Positions 1-5,335 of a stretch of 5,335 nucleotides of DNA are shown one piece after another. The notes beneath the pieces are model-generated. The model had not been told where the DNA came from, did not search any database, and was given only the letters and a program-made list of their open reading frames with translations. Every line of letters starts with the position of its first letter. Position 1 is the first letter of the stretch. The stretch spans positions 1-5,335 of the forward strand of contig CANCRX010000142.1 in the NCBI GenBank assembly GCA_947380655.1, written 5' to 3'. The position numbers and the translations under genes were made by a program. Origin of the DNA: Alcaligenaceae bacterium. Its GTDB lineage: Bacteria > Pseudomonadota > Gammaproteobacteria > Burkholderiales > Burkholderiaceae_B.

Positions 1-1224
1 TCGTCCGAATCTCTGGGCGCCAATTCGCCCGGCCACCATGCCAATATCCAGCCTGCGGGCTCGGTGGGTGTGGTGCATACCCAATTCATGCAATTCAATG
101 AGCCGCTCGCGTTGGCTAGCGGCCACACCCTGAACGCCTATGAACTGGCGATCGAAACCTACGGGACACTGAACGCGGATGCGAGCAATGCTGTACTGAT
201 TTGCCACGCGCTCAATGCTTCGCATCATGTAGCGGGTATCGCGGCCGAGAATCCGGAAGATATCGGTTGGTGGGACAACATGGTTGGTCCTGGCAAGCCT
301 GTTGATACGAATGTTTTTTTTGTAATTGGAATCAATAATCTTGGATCCTGTTTTGGCTCGACAGGACCCGCCTCGATCTCACCAGAAACCGGGAAGCCTT
401 GGGGTGCTGCCTTTCCTGTACTAACGGTTGAGGACTGGGTGCAGGCTCAGGCGCGGGTGGCGGATCGCCTGGGTATTAAACGGCTGGCCGCCGTCATGGG
501 TGGCTCGCTCGGCGGGATGCAGGCCATGAGTTGGGCCATCACCTTGCCCCATCGCGTGGCGCATTGTGTGGTGATTGCAAGTACGCCAAGATTATACGCG
601 CAGAATATCGCCTTTAACGAAGTCGCACGACGCGCCATCATTACGGACCCAGAGTTTCATGGTGGTAACTATTACGCACAAAATACGGTACCACGTAGCG
701 GCTTGTCGGTTGCCAGAATGGTTGGTCATATTACCTATCTGTCTGATGACGATATGGCAGAAAAATTTGGCCGTACACAGCGTGAGCCAGCAGAGGGTGG
801 GGCCTTTCATTATGGCTACGGTGTTGAGTTCGAGGTCGAGTCTTACCTGCGCTATCAGGGTGAGAAATTTTCTCGCTATTTCGATGCCAACACTTATTTA
901 TTGATTACACGTGCGCTGGATTATTTTGATCCCGCTCGCGAGACACAAGGCGATCTTGCTCGCGCACTCGCACCTGCTCAAGCAGACTTTTTGTTGGTTT
1001 CGTTTACGACCGACTGGCGTTTCCCGCCTGAGCGTTCGCGAGAAATCGTACGCGCGTTGCTTAAAAATCATCAGTCTGCAACCTATGCTGAAATTGATGC
1101 CCCGCATGGGCATGATGCGTTTCTGCTGGATGATGAACGTTATCACGCAGTCATGCGGGCCTATTTTTTACGTATCGCTGCGACTGTTTCGGCTGCGACT
1201 GCGATCAATGAGGTGCAGCCATGA
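1..1224 (+). CDS. metX: Homoserine O-acyltransferase MetX (probably succinyltransferase); 5' end probably outside window
   Basis: Alpha/beta-hydrolase-fold enzyme that acylates L-homoserine, the first committed step of methionine synthesis; cytoplasmic. Numbering from the GTG at 64 (386 aa from there), the nucleophile elbow MGGSLGGMQ has Ser148 (505-507), the catalytic Asp317 lies in TTDWRFPP (1012-1014) and the catalytic His350 in HGHDAFL (1111-1113). Arg218 in the GLSVARM block is the usual substrate-binding arginine, and CHALNASHHVAG (47-58) is a family signature. Arg319, two residues after the Asp, is as I recall the residue linked to succinyl-CoA use in proteobacterial MetX, so homoserine O-succinyltransferase is my inference. 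Start: the frame is open from base 1 with no in-frame ATG before 88. GTG 64 has no clear Shine-Dalgarno and falls inside the conserved S-[IV]-G-[IV]-V opening, so the real start is probably just upstream of the window. The stop overlaps metW by 4 nt. Family identity is near certain, the start is not. Confidence 0.95.
   Translation, partial: SSESLGANSPGHHANIQPAGSVGVVHTQFMQFNEPLALASGHTLNAYELAIETYGTLNADASNAVLICHALNASHHVAGIAAENPEDIGWWDNMVGPGKPVDTNVFFVIGINNLGSCFGSTGPASISPETGKPWGAAFPVLTVEDWVQAQARVADRLGIKRLAAVMGGSLGGMQAMSWAITLPHRVAHCVVIASTPRLYAQNIAFNEVARRAIITDPEFHGGNYYAQNTVPRSGLSVARMVGHITYLSDDDMAEKFGRTQREPAEGGAFHYGYGVEFEVESYLRYQGEKFSRYFDANTYLLITRALDYFDPARETQGDLARALAPAQADFLLVSFTTDWRFPPERSREIVRALLKNHQSATYAEIDAPHGHDAFLLDDERYHAVMRAYFLRIAATVSAATAINEVQP
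1210..1215 (+). promoter_or_regulatory. Shine-Dalgarno of metW
   Basis: GAGGTG lies inside the last codons of metX, 5 nt before the metW ATG at 1221. The spacing and sequence support that ATG as the start and show that ribosomes can load afresh at metW as well as re-initiate from the overlapping metX stop. Confidence 0.7.
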
Positions 1225-1844
1225 GTGCGCACAATAATCAAACCGCCTTGCGTGAAGATCTTGCGCGCATCGCGCAGTGGGTCAAGCCTGAGAGCCGTGT
1301 ACTGGACCTCGGTTGTGGCGACGGTACATTGCTCGCGCATCTTAAAGAGACTAAAAACGTGCAGGGTATTGGTGTCGAGATCAGCGATGCGCGTGTGTTG
1401 ACCTGCGTGCAGCGTGGCGTGCACGTGATCCAGCAAAACCTCGAAGATGGTTTGGCGATGTTTGAGGATCAGCAGTTTGATACGGTGGTGCTATCCCAGA
1501 CTTTGCAGTCAATGCACAATACTGAGCACATCCTCAGAGAGATGGCGCGCGTGGCGCGTAACGGTATTGTTTCTTTTCCAAACTTTGGTTATTGGCCACA
1601 CGGCTGGTCGATCCTGATGGGGCGCATGCCCGTTACGGGCCAGATGCCTTATGGCTGGTATGACACGCCTAATATCCATTTGTGTACGCTCAAGGATTTT
1701 GAACGTCTTGCCCAGACGCTGGATTTTGAATTGCTTGAGCGCGCCACGTTTAATGATCAGCATGAGGTCAAATGGCTCGCTGGTTGGCGCAGCACGCTGG
1801 CGGTCTATCGGTTTACCGCTCATTCGGGTCAATCGCGTCAATGA
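1221..1844 (+). CDS. metW: MetW, methyltransferase-fold partner of MetX in methionine biosynthesis
   Basis: A 207-residue protein with a class I SAM-methyltransferase fold, about the usual MetW length (roughly 195-210). Motif I is VLDLGCGDGTLL at residues 27-38. The acidic residue expected to bind the SAM ribose is Glu53 in GVEIS. FPNFGYW (119-125) and TPNIHLCT (149-156) are MetW signatures that separate it from generic methyltransferases. In proteobacteria metW sits directly after metX, and MetW is reported to be needed for, or to raise, MetX activity; a methyl-transfer substrate is not firmly known to me. The ATG shares ATGA with the metX stop and has a good Shine-Dalgarno (GAGGTG). Its own TGA overlaps the next start in the same way. 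The gene is intact. Family assignment is firm; the mechanism is from the literature, not from this sequence. Confidence 0.95.
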   Translation: MSAHNNQTALREDLARIAQWVKPESRVLDLGCGDGTLLAHLKETKNVQGIGVEISDARVLTCVQRGVHVIQQNLEDGLAMFEDQQFDTVVLSQTLQSMHNTEHILREMARVARNGIVSFPNFGYWPHGWSILMGRMPVTGQMPYGWYDTPNIHLCTLKDFERLAQTLDFELLERATFNDQHEVKWLAGWRSTLAVYRFTAHSGQSRQ

Positions 1845-3088
1845 CCGCCTCGGTCTCAAACCTCTATACCAGTCGCAGGGTTGCGCCGCTGCTGGCCCTC
1901 GGGTTCGCGAGCGGACTGCCGCTGGCATTGACGGGCGGAACACTGCAGGCGTGGGCGACAGTTGAGCAAATCTCTCTGCAGCAAATCGGTTTTTTGACGC
2001 TGGTTGGTACCGCCTACACCCTCAAGTTTTTATGGGCGCCACTGATCGATCGTTACGCGCCGCCTTTGCTGGGGCGTCGTCGAGGTTGGATGCTACTGAT
2101 GCAGATTTTTCTGGCGTTCGGCATGATGGCGATGGGATTGCTTTCGCCGGCGCAAAACTTATTACCCCTCGCTTTGCTTGCAGTCGCCGTAGCCTTTTGT
2201 TCGGCCACGCAAGATATCGCGTTTGATGCCTATCGTAGTGATGTGTTGCATAAGGATGAGCGGGGGGCGGGCGCGGCACTGTCTGTACTGGGCTATCGGC
2301 TGGCGATGCTGGTGTCGGGTGGGCTCGCGTTGATCCTGGCGGATCAGTGGCTGGGTTGGGGGCATACCTATATGTTGATGGGCGGCTTGATGCTTGTGAC
2401 CGCACTGGCGACACTCTGGGCACCAGAACCCGAGGTGGTTGCGCAGGCCCCGCGCTCGCTGGCTGATGCGGTATTTAAACCTTTTAAAGAGTTTTTCAGC
2501 AGGCCAGAAGCCATCACCGTTTTGGTGCTGATCGTGCTCTATAAATTAGGTGATGCGTTTGCTGGCGCGCTGTCCACAACATTTCTGATTCGCGCGGCGG
2601 GTTTTAGCGCGACCGAAGTAGGGACGGTGAATAAGCTCCTTGGCCTGGCCGCAACGATTGTTGGTGCGCTCGCTGGCGGCACGTTGATGGCCAAGCTTGG
2701 CCTGTATCGCTCACTCATGCTGTTTGGTGCGTTGCAAGCTGTGTCGAATCTTGGGTTCTGGGTGATTTCGGTTGCACCGCATAATATCTGGCTCATGGCC
2801 AGCGCCGTAGGCTTGGAAAACTTATGTGGTGGCATGGGGACGGCGGCTTTCGTGGCATTGCTGATGGGCTTGTGTAACCAGCAATTTTCGGCGACGCAGT
2901 TTGCTTTGTTGTCCGCGCTCTCTGCAGTGGGACGCACCTATCTGGCAGGTCCGCTGACTCCACCTATGGTTGAGTATGCGGGTTGGCCCACTTTTTTTAT
3001 CCTGACGGTATTGATTGCTATGCCGGGTTTAGTGCTGTTGCATTGGCGCAGGCGTGATATCGACAGGATTGATGCTGCGGGCGCTTGA
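1841..3088 (+). CDS. ampG: AmpG-like MFS permease (muropeptide transporter family)
   Basis: A 415-residue inner-membrane protein of the major facilitator superfamily, AmpG/PAT branch (TC 2.A.1.25). AmpG imports GlcNAc-anhydro-MurNAc peptides for cell-wall recycling and so feeds beta-lactamase induction. By eye there are about 12 membrane spans, six before and six after a hydrophilic linker at about 194-224. Family marks are SGLPLALTGGTLQAW (24-38), the loop 2-3 MFS motif from LWAPLIDRY (64-72) to GRRRGW (78-83), ATQDIAFDAYR (122-132) with two in-membrane Asp, and LYKLGD (233-238). E. coli AmpG is longer (491 aa) with extra C-terminal spans, so this is the short form. Start: ATG 1841 shares ATGA with the metW stop and leaves a short polar N-terminus before span 1. 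An upstream in-frame ATG at 1772 would add 23 residues wholly inside metW and is less likely. No strong Shine-Dalgarno, so translation probably depends on coupling. The exact substrate is not shown by sequence. Confidence 0.88.
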   Translation: MTASVSNLYTSRRVAPLLALGFASGLPLALTGGTLQAWATVEQISLQQIGFLTLVGTAYTLKFLWAPLIDRYAPPLLGRRRGWMLLMQIFLAFGMMAMGLLSPAQNLLPLALLAVAVAFCSATQDIAFDAYRSDVLHKDERGAGAALSVLGYRLAMLVSGGLALILADQWLGWGHTYMLMGGLMLVTALATLWAPEPEVVAQAPRSLADAVFKPFKEFFSRPEAITVLVLIVLYKLGDAFAGALSTTFLIRAAGFSATEVGTVNKLLGLAATIVGALAGGTLMAKLGLYRSLMLFGALQAVSNLGFWVISVAPHNIWLMASAVGLENLCGGMGTAAFVALLMGLCNQQFSATQFALLSALSAVGRTYLAGPLTPPMVEYAGWPTFFILTVLIAMPGLVLLHWRRRDIDRIDAAGA

Positions 3089-3115
3089 GCACCTGGGGCA
3101 CCGTCATCCTGGCTG

Positions 3116-3907
3116 CTAGCCTAGCTTGAAGTCGTAATCGATCGTGAGCGGCGCATGATCTGAAAAGCGCTCATCTTTGTAAATACTGGTGCTGCGGGCT
3201 TTGGAGGCAAGGCCCGGCGTGACCAGCTGATAATCCAGACGCCAGCCTACGTTCTTGGCCCAGGCTTGACCGCGATTACTCCACCAGGTGTATTGCTCCG
3301 CACGCGCATCGAGCTGGCGAAACACATCGACAAAACCGATCTCATCAATGACGTGCGTGACCCAGGCGCGCTCCTCAGGGGTGAAGCCGGAATTTTTCTG
3401 ATTCGATTTCCAGTTTTTCAGATCGATTTCTTTATGCGCGATATTCCAGTCCGCACAGATCACATATTCGCGACCTGTTTTCTTGTGGTCATCCATGAGT
3501 GCTTGCATCCAGGGACCGAATTTATCGAGAAAACGGAATTTGGCCTCCTGACGCTCTGGCCCACTCGAGCCTGAGGGCAGGTAGGCACTGATGACCGATA
3601 AATTTGCCCAGTCGGCGCGGATGACGCGTCCTTCGGTATCGAATTCCGGACAGTCCATCCCCGTCAGAATGCGTTCTGGTTCTTTGCGTAGATAGATGCC
3701 AACACCGCTATAGCCCTTTTTTTCAGCAGCACAAAAGTGACCCGTATAGTCCAGGGGGTGTTGCAGGTCATCTTGGATGTCGGCCAGATGGGCTTTGAGT
3801 TCTTGCAGGCACAAAATATCTGCCTGATGGGTGCTGAGCCAGTTGAGCAGACCCTTGTTATAAGCCGAGCGGATGCCGTTCAGGTTCAGAGATGTGATGC
3901 GCAGCAA
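3116..3907 (-). CDS. xth: Exodeoxyribonuclease III / class II AP endonuclease
   Basis: A 263-residue enzyme of the Xth/ExoA/APE1 family, which cuts DNA 5' to abasic sites and removes 3' blocking groups and 3' nucleotides in base excision repair. Family residues in order: Asn10 in LNLNGIR, metal-binding Glu36 in LQELK, KGYSGVGIY (64-72), Tyr109 in YLPSGSSG, Asp153 and Asn155 in ADWNIAHKEIDLKN, Trp222/Asp225 in GWRLDY, and the Asp250-His251 pair in FSDHAPL. All catalytic positions are present and the length is normal, so the gene looks intact. The start is TTG (3907-3905): no in-frame ATG precedes it, and AGGAG lies 6 nt upstream. The IAHKEIDLKN form resembles ExoA-type enzymes of betaproteobacteria. 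One small oddity is Ala152 where G-D-x-N is usual. It diverges from pyrE across 57 bp and ends 27 bp from the convergent ampG stop. Confidence 0.95.
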   Translation of the reverse strand: MLRITSLNLNGIRSAYNKGLLNWLSTHQADILCLQELKAHLADIQDDLQHPLDYTGHFCAAEKKGYSGVGIYLRKEPERILTGMDCPEFDTEGRVIRADWANLSVISAYLPSGSSGPERQEAKFRFLDKFGPWMQALMDDHKKTGREYVICADWNIAHKEIDLKNWKSNQKNSGFTPEERAWVTHVIDEIGFVDVFRQLDARAEQYTWWSNRGQAWAKNVGWRLDYQLVTPGLASKARSTSIYKDERFSDHAPLTIDYDFKLG

Positions 3908-3964
3908 AGAAAGCTCCTGGTCAATGAGATAATGTCGGCATGTCGAATTAATTTTGGAATACTC
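3908..3964. promoter_or_regulatory. Divergent xth/pyrE intergenic region
   Basis: These 57 bp separate the two divergent starts, so both genes must be transcribed from here or from inside the opposite gene. On the + strand GATAAT (3928-3933) matches the sigma-70 -10 consensus at 5 of 6 bases, but no good -35 lies 16-18 bp upstream, so it is only a candidate for pyrE. A weak GGAA (3956-3959) precedes the pyrE ATG by 5 nt. ATGTCG occurs twice in tandem (3932-3937 and 3940-3945). No operator or leader/attenuator hairpin of the enterobacterial pyrE kind is visible. Confidence 0.4.
3914..3918 (-). promoter_or_regulatory. Shine-Dalgarno deciding the TTG start of xth
   Basis: Read on the minus strand this is AGGAG (within CCAGGAG), followed by a 6-nt spacer and then TTG at 3907. 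No ATG or GTG lies at a suitable distance in frame, so this site is the main support for the non-ATG start. Confidence 0.75.
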
Positions 3965-4639
3965 ATGTCAACGGATTCAGATCGTCGTGCATTTGTGCAG
4001 TTTGCCTTAAACGAAGGCGTTTTGCGTTTTGGCAGCTTTGTGACCAAGTCGGGTCGTACCAGCCCTTATTTTTTCAATGCAGGCCTGTTTAACTCGGGTG
4101 CCTCGGTCGGGCGTCTGTCTCAATTTTATGCTCAGGCGCTAGTGAATTCTAATATTCAGTTTGATATGTTGTTTGGCCCTGCCTATAAAGGCATTCCCCT
4201 GGCGACAGCCACTTCTGTCGCCTTGGCCAATCATCCCGCATTACCCGGGCGTGATATTCCCTTTGCATATAACCGTAAAGAGGCTAAAGATCACGGTGAG
4301 GGCGGTGTGCTGGTTGGCGCGCCCCTTAAGGGCCGTGTCGTCATTATTGATGACGTCATTACTGCGGGTACTTCAGTACGCGAATCCGTAGATATCATTC
4401 GTGGAGCAGGGGCTGAGCCTGCCGCGGTACTGATTGCGATGGATCGTATGGAGCGCGCTGGTTCAGAGGGCGCTTTGTCGCCCCATTCTGCGGTGCAGGA
4501 GGTTGAGCAACGCTATGGTTTGCCGGTGGTGAGTATCGCGTCGCTTACAGATATTCTGGCTTTGCTTGAAGGCAACGCAGAGTTCGCAGCCTACCAGGCG
4601 GATGTATTGGCTTACCGTAATCGCTACGGTATTGTTTGA
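3965..4639 (+). CDS. pyrE: Orotate phosphoribosyltransferase
   Basis: A 224-residue enzyme (E. coli PyrE is 213) that joins orotate to PRPP to give OMP, the fifth step of de novo UMP synthesis; cytoplasmic, normally a dimer. Visible signatures: FGSFVTKSGRTSPYFFNAG (22-40) with Lys28 and the Phe36-Phe37 pair, the GPAYKGIPLA loop (71-80), the mobile catalytic loop NRKEAKDHGEGG (103-114) with Lys105, Lys108 and His110, and the PRPP-binding motif VVIIDDVITAGTS (125-137) with Asp129-Asp130. Start: ATG 3965 places the conserved N-terminal helix as in homologs. An in-frame ATG at 3932 would add 11 residues and lacks a well-spaced Shine-Dalgarno. The open frame continues further upstream antisense to xth, which I take as chance. 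It ends 74 bp before the convergent gatB stop, with an inverted repeat between them. The gene is intact. Confidence 0.96.
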   Translation: MSTDSDRRAFVQFALNEGVLRFGSFVTKSGRTSPYFFNAGLFNSGASVGRLSQFYAQALVNSNIQFDMLFGPAYKGIPLATATSVALANHPALPGRDIPFAYNRKEAKDHGEGGVLVGAPLKGRVVIIDDVITAGTSVRESVDIIRGAGAEPAAVLIAMDRMERAGSEGALSPHSAVQEVEQRYGLPVVSIASLTDILALLEGNAEFAAYQADVLAYRNRYGIV

Positions 4640-4654
4640 TTAATCCGTAGTACA

Positions 4655-4698
4655 AAGTAAATGGGGCCAGACCTTCAAATGTCTGGCCCCATTTACTT
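4655..4698. terminator. Perfect 18-bp inverted repeat, probable bidirectional terminator of pyrE and gatB
   Basis: Left arm AAGTAAATGGGGCCAGAC (4655-4672), loop CTTCAAAT (4673-4680), right arm GTCTGGCCCCATTTACTT (4681-4698); the arms are exact reverse complements. It lies 15 nt after the pyrE stop and 15 nt from the gatB stop, between convergent genes. Read from either strand it gives a 10-bp GC-rich hairpin core (GGGGCCAGAC with its complement) followed by the moderately T-rich ATTTACTT. That suits intrinsic termination both ways, although the tail lacks a solid T run. The long perfect arms are more than termination needs and may mark a dispersed repeat (see findings). Confidence 0.72.
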
Positions 4699-4713
4699 GA
4701 GTCAACGAAATAA

Positions 4714-5335
4714 TTAGCCTTCGAGCTTGGCCTTAAGCAAATCGTTCACCTGTTGGGGGTTAGCTTTACCTCGTGCGGCCTTCATGATCTGACCGACCAA
4801 AGAATTAAAGCCCTTTTGTTTGCCGGCACGATACTCCTCAACGATGGTGGCGTTGTCCGCCATCACCTTGTCGATCATGGCTTCGATCGCGCCCGCATCG
4901 TTGATCTGAGTGAGGCCCTTAGCCTGAATAATTGCCTCGGGTTGACCGCCGTTTTCCCCGAGCCACATCGCAGCGAATACATCGCGTGCGATTTTATTGG
5001 AGATGGTGTTGTCCAGAATTTTGCTAAGAAGTGCCGCAAGGGACGCAGAGGTGACTGGGCAGTCAGCAATGTCTTTCTCTTCGCGGTTCAGGCTGGCTGA
5101 GACCTCGCCCATGACCCAGTTGGCGGCGAGCTTTGCCTGGCCTGCAGGGAGCGCACGAACTGTTTCTTCGAAATAGGTCGCGAGCGCCCGGCTACTGGTG
5201 AGCTGCGCGGCATCAACGGGGGCCAGGCCGTACTCACTGACAAATCGTGCCCTTAAGCTTGCTGGTAACTCAGGCATGGAGGCACGGACCTCTTCGATCC
5301 AGCTTTGCGCGATGACGAGGGGGGGCAGATCAGGG
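4714..5335 (-). CDS. gatB: Asp-tRNA(Asn)/Glu-tRNA(Gln) amidotransferase subunit B, C-terminal part
   Basis: The C-terminal 206 residues of GatB. The 5' part lies beyond the right edge, and since GatB is usually about 475-490 aa, some 270-280 residues are missing. GatB binds tRNA and activates the misacylated Glu/Asp within GatCAB, which amidates Glu-tRNA(Gln) and/or Asp-tRNA(Asn) with ammonia from GatA. Recognition: the fragment opens with PDLPPL and WIEEVRASMPELP (fragment residues 12-24), the usual link after the FPDPD block. A helical domain and a YqeY-like tail follow, ending in FNSLVGQIMKAARGKANP and VNDLLKAKLEG. The frame runs unbroken to the window edge, so the ATG at 5277 is an internal Met. 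The kinase/activation core is not in view. Stop TAA at 4716-4714, 15 bp from the inverted repeat shared with pyrE. gatC and gatA would be expected upstream, outside the window. Confidence 0.95.
   Translation of the reverse strand, partial: PDLPPLVIAQSWIEEVRASMPELPASLRARFVSEYGLAPVDAAQLTSSRALATYFEETVRALPAGQAKLAANWVMGEVSASLNREEKDIADCPVTSASLAALLSKILDNTISNKIARDVFAAMWLGENGGQPEAIIQAKGLTQINDAGAIEAMIDKVMADNATIVEEYRAGKQKGFNSLVGQIMKAARGKANPQQVNDLLKAKLEG

Noticed and set aside
38..63. ATG at 38 as an alternative start near the left edge.
   Set aside because: It is not in the metX frame and its reading frame gives no recognisable protein.
314..321. Run of eight T in metX (Val-Phe-Phe codons), a possible slippage site.
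   Set aside because: The frame continues intact through conserved residues and the codons fit the protein; no sign of programmed frameshifting or of an error.
1772..1840. Upstream ATG (1772) for the AmpG-like gene, adding 23 residues.
   Set aside because: It would overlap metW by 73 nt. The ATG at 1841 makes an exact ATGA overlap matching the metX/metW junction and leaves a normal AmpG N-terminus.
1509..1943. A 144-codon open frame on the minus strand across the metW/ampG junction, and other open frames antisense to or shifted within metX, ampG and xth.
   Set aside because: All lie opposite or within well-conserved genes, have no recognisable domains, and show Arg/Pro- or Cys-rich composition typical of shadow frames.
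3089..3125. Possible terminator between convergent ampG and xth; GGCT/AGCC (3111-3121) and GCTAG/CTAGC (3115-3125) make tiny inverted repeats.
   Set aside because: Stems of 4-5 bp with loops of 1-3 nt and no T run cannot be supported as an intrinsic terminator. The 27-bp gap shows nothing else.
3737..3964. The pyrE frame stays open for 228 nt upstream, antisense to xth, suggesting a longer pyrE with an N-terminal extension.
   Set aside because: The extension is antisense to conserved xth codons and lies outside the normal PyrE fold, and the ATG at 3965 aligns with the usual family start. The open frame is best explained by chance.
1..5335. Search for an undescribed system: defence cluster, CRISPR, toxin-antitoxin, mobile element, tRNA or riboswitch, including a SAM riboswitch for the met genes.
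   Set aside because: All six genes are recognisable housekeeping genes at normal length, spacers are short (27, 57 and 74 bp), and the leader of metX, where a SAM switch would be, is outside the window.

Overview
The window carries six protein-coding genes and no RNA genes, insertion sequences, phage or CRISPR. It looks like ordinary core chromosome of a betaproteobacterium, perhaps of the Nitrosomonadales/Methylophilaceae type. That placement rests on protein style (MetX paired with MetW, an AmpG-like permease behind them, and an xth/pyrE/gatB neighbourhood) and on a moderate GC content judged by eye at a little over 50 %. It is an inference; no search was run.

Layout. Positions 1-3088 (+ strand) hold a tightly packed run metX-metW-ampG. 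Both junctions are 4-nt ATGA stop/start overlaps, so this is almost certainly one transcript with coupled translation. metX is open to the left edge, so its true start is probably outside the window. After a 27-bp convergent gap, 3116-3907 (- strand) is xth (exodeoxyribonuclease III / AP endonuclease), which starts at TTG with a good Shine-Dalgarno. It diverges across 57 bp from pyrE (orotate phosphoribosyltransferase, 3965-4639, +). pyrE then converges on gatB (- strand, 4714 to the right edge), of which only the C-terminal 206 residues are present. The 74 bp between pyrE and gatB hold a perfect 18-bp inverted repeat with an 8-nt loop (4655-4698), placed as a shared two-way terminator.

How the genes work together. 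MetX acylates homoserine, the committed step to methionine, and MetW is its usual small partner protein. An active-site arginine suggests that MetX uses succinyl-CoA rather than acetyl-CoA. The AmpG-like protein is an inner-membrane permease of the muropeptide-recycling family; why it is locked to the methionine genes is not evident from sequence. xth (base excision repair), pyrE (UMP synthesis) and gatB (tRNA-dependent amidation) are unrelated housekeeping genes.

No previously undescribed system is visible. The items most worth a second look are the inverted repeat at 4655-4698, whose sequence resembles dispersed repeats of environmental proteobacteria, and the metXW-ampG coupling.
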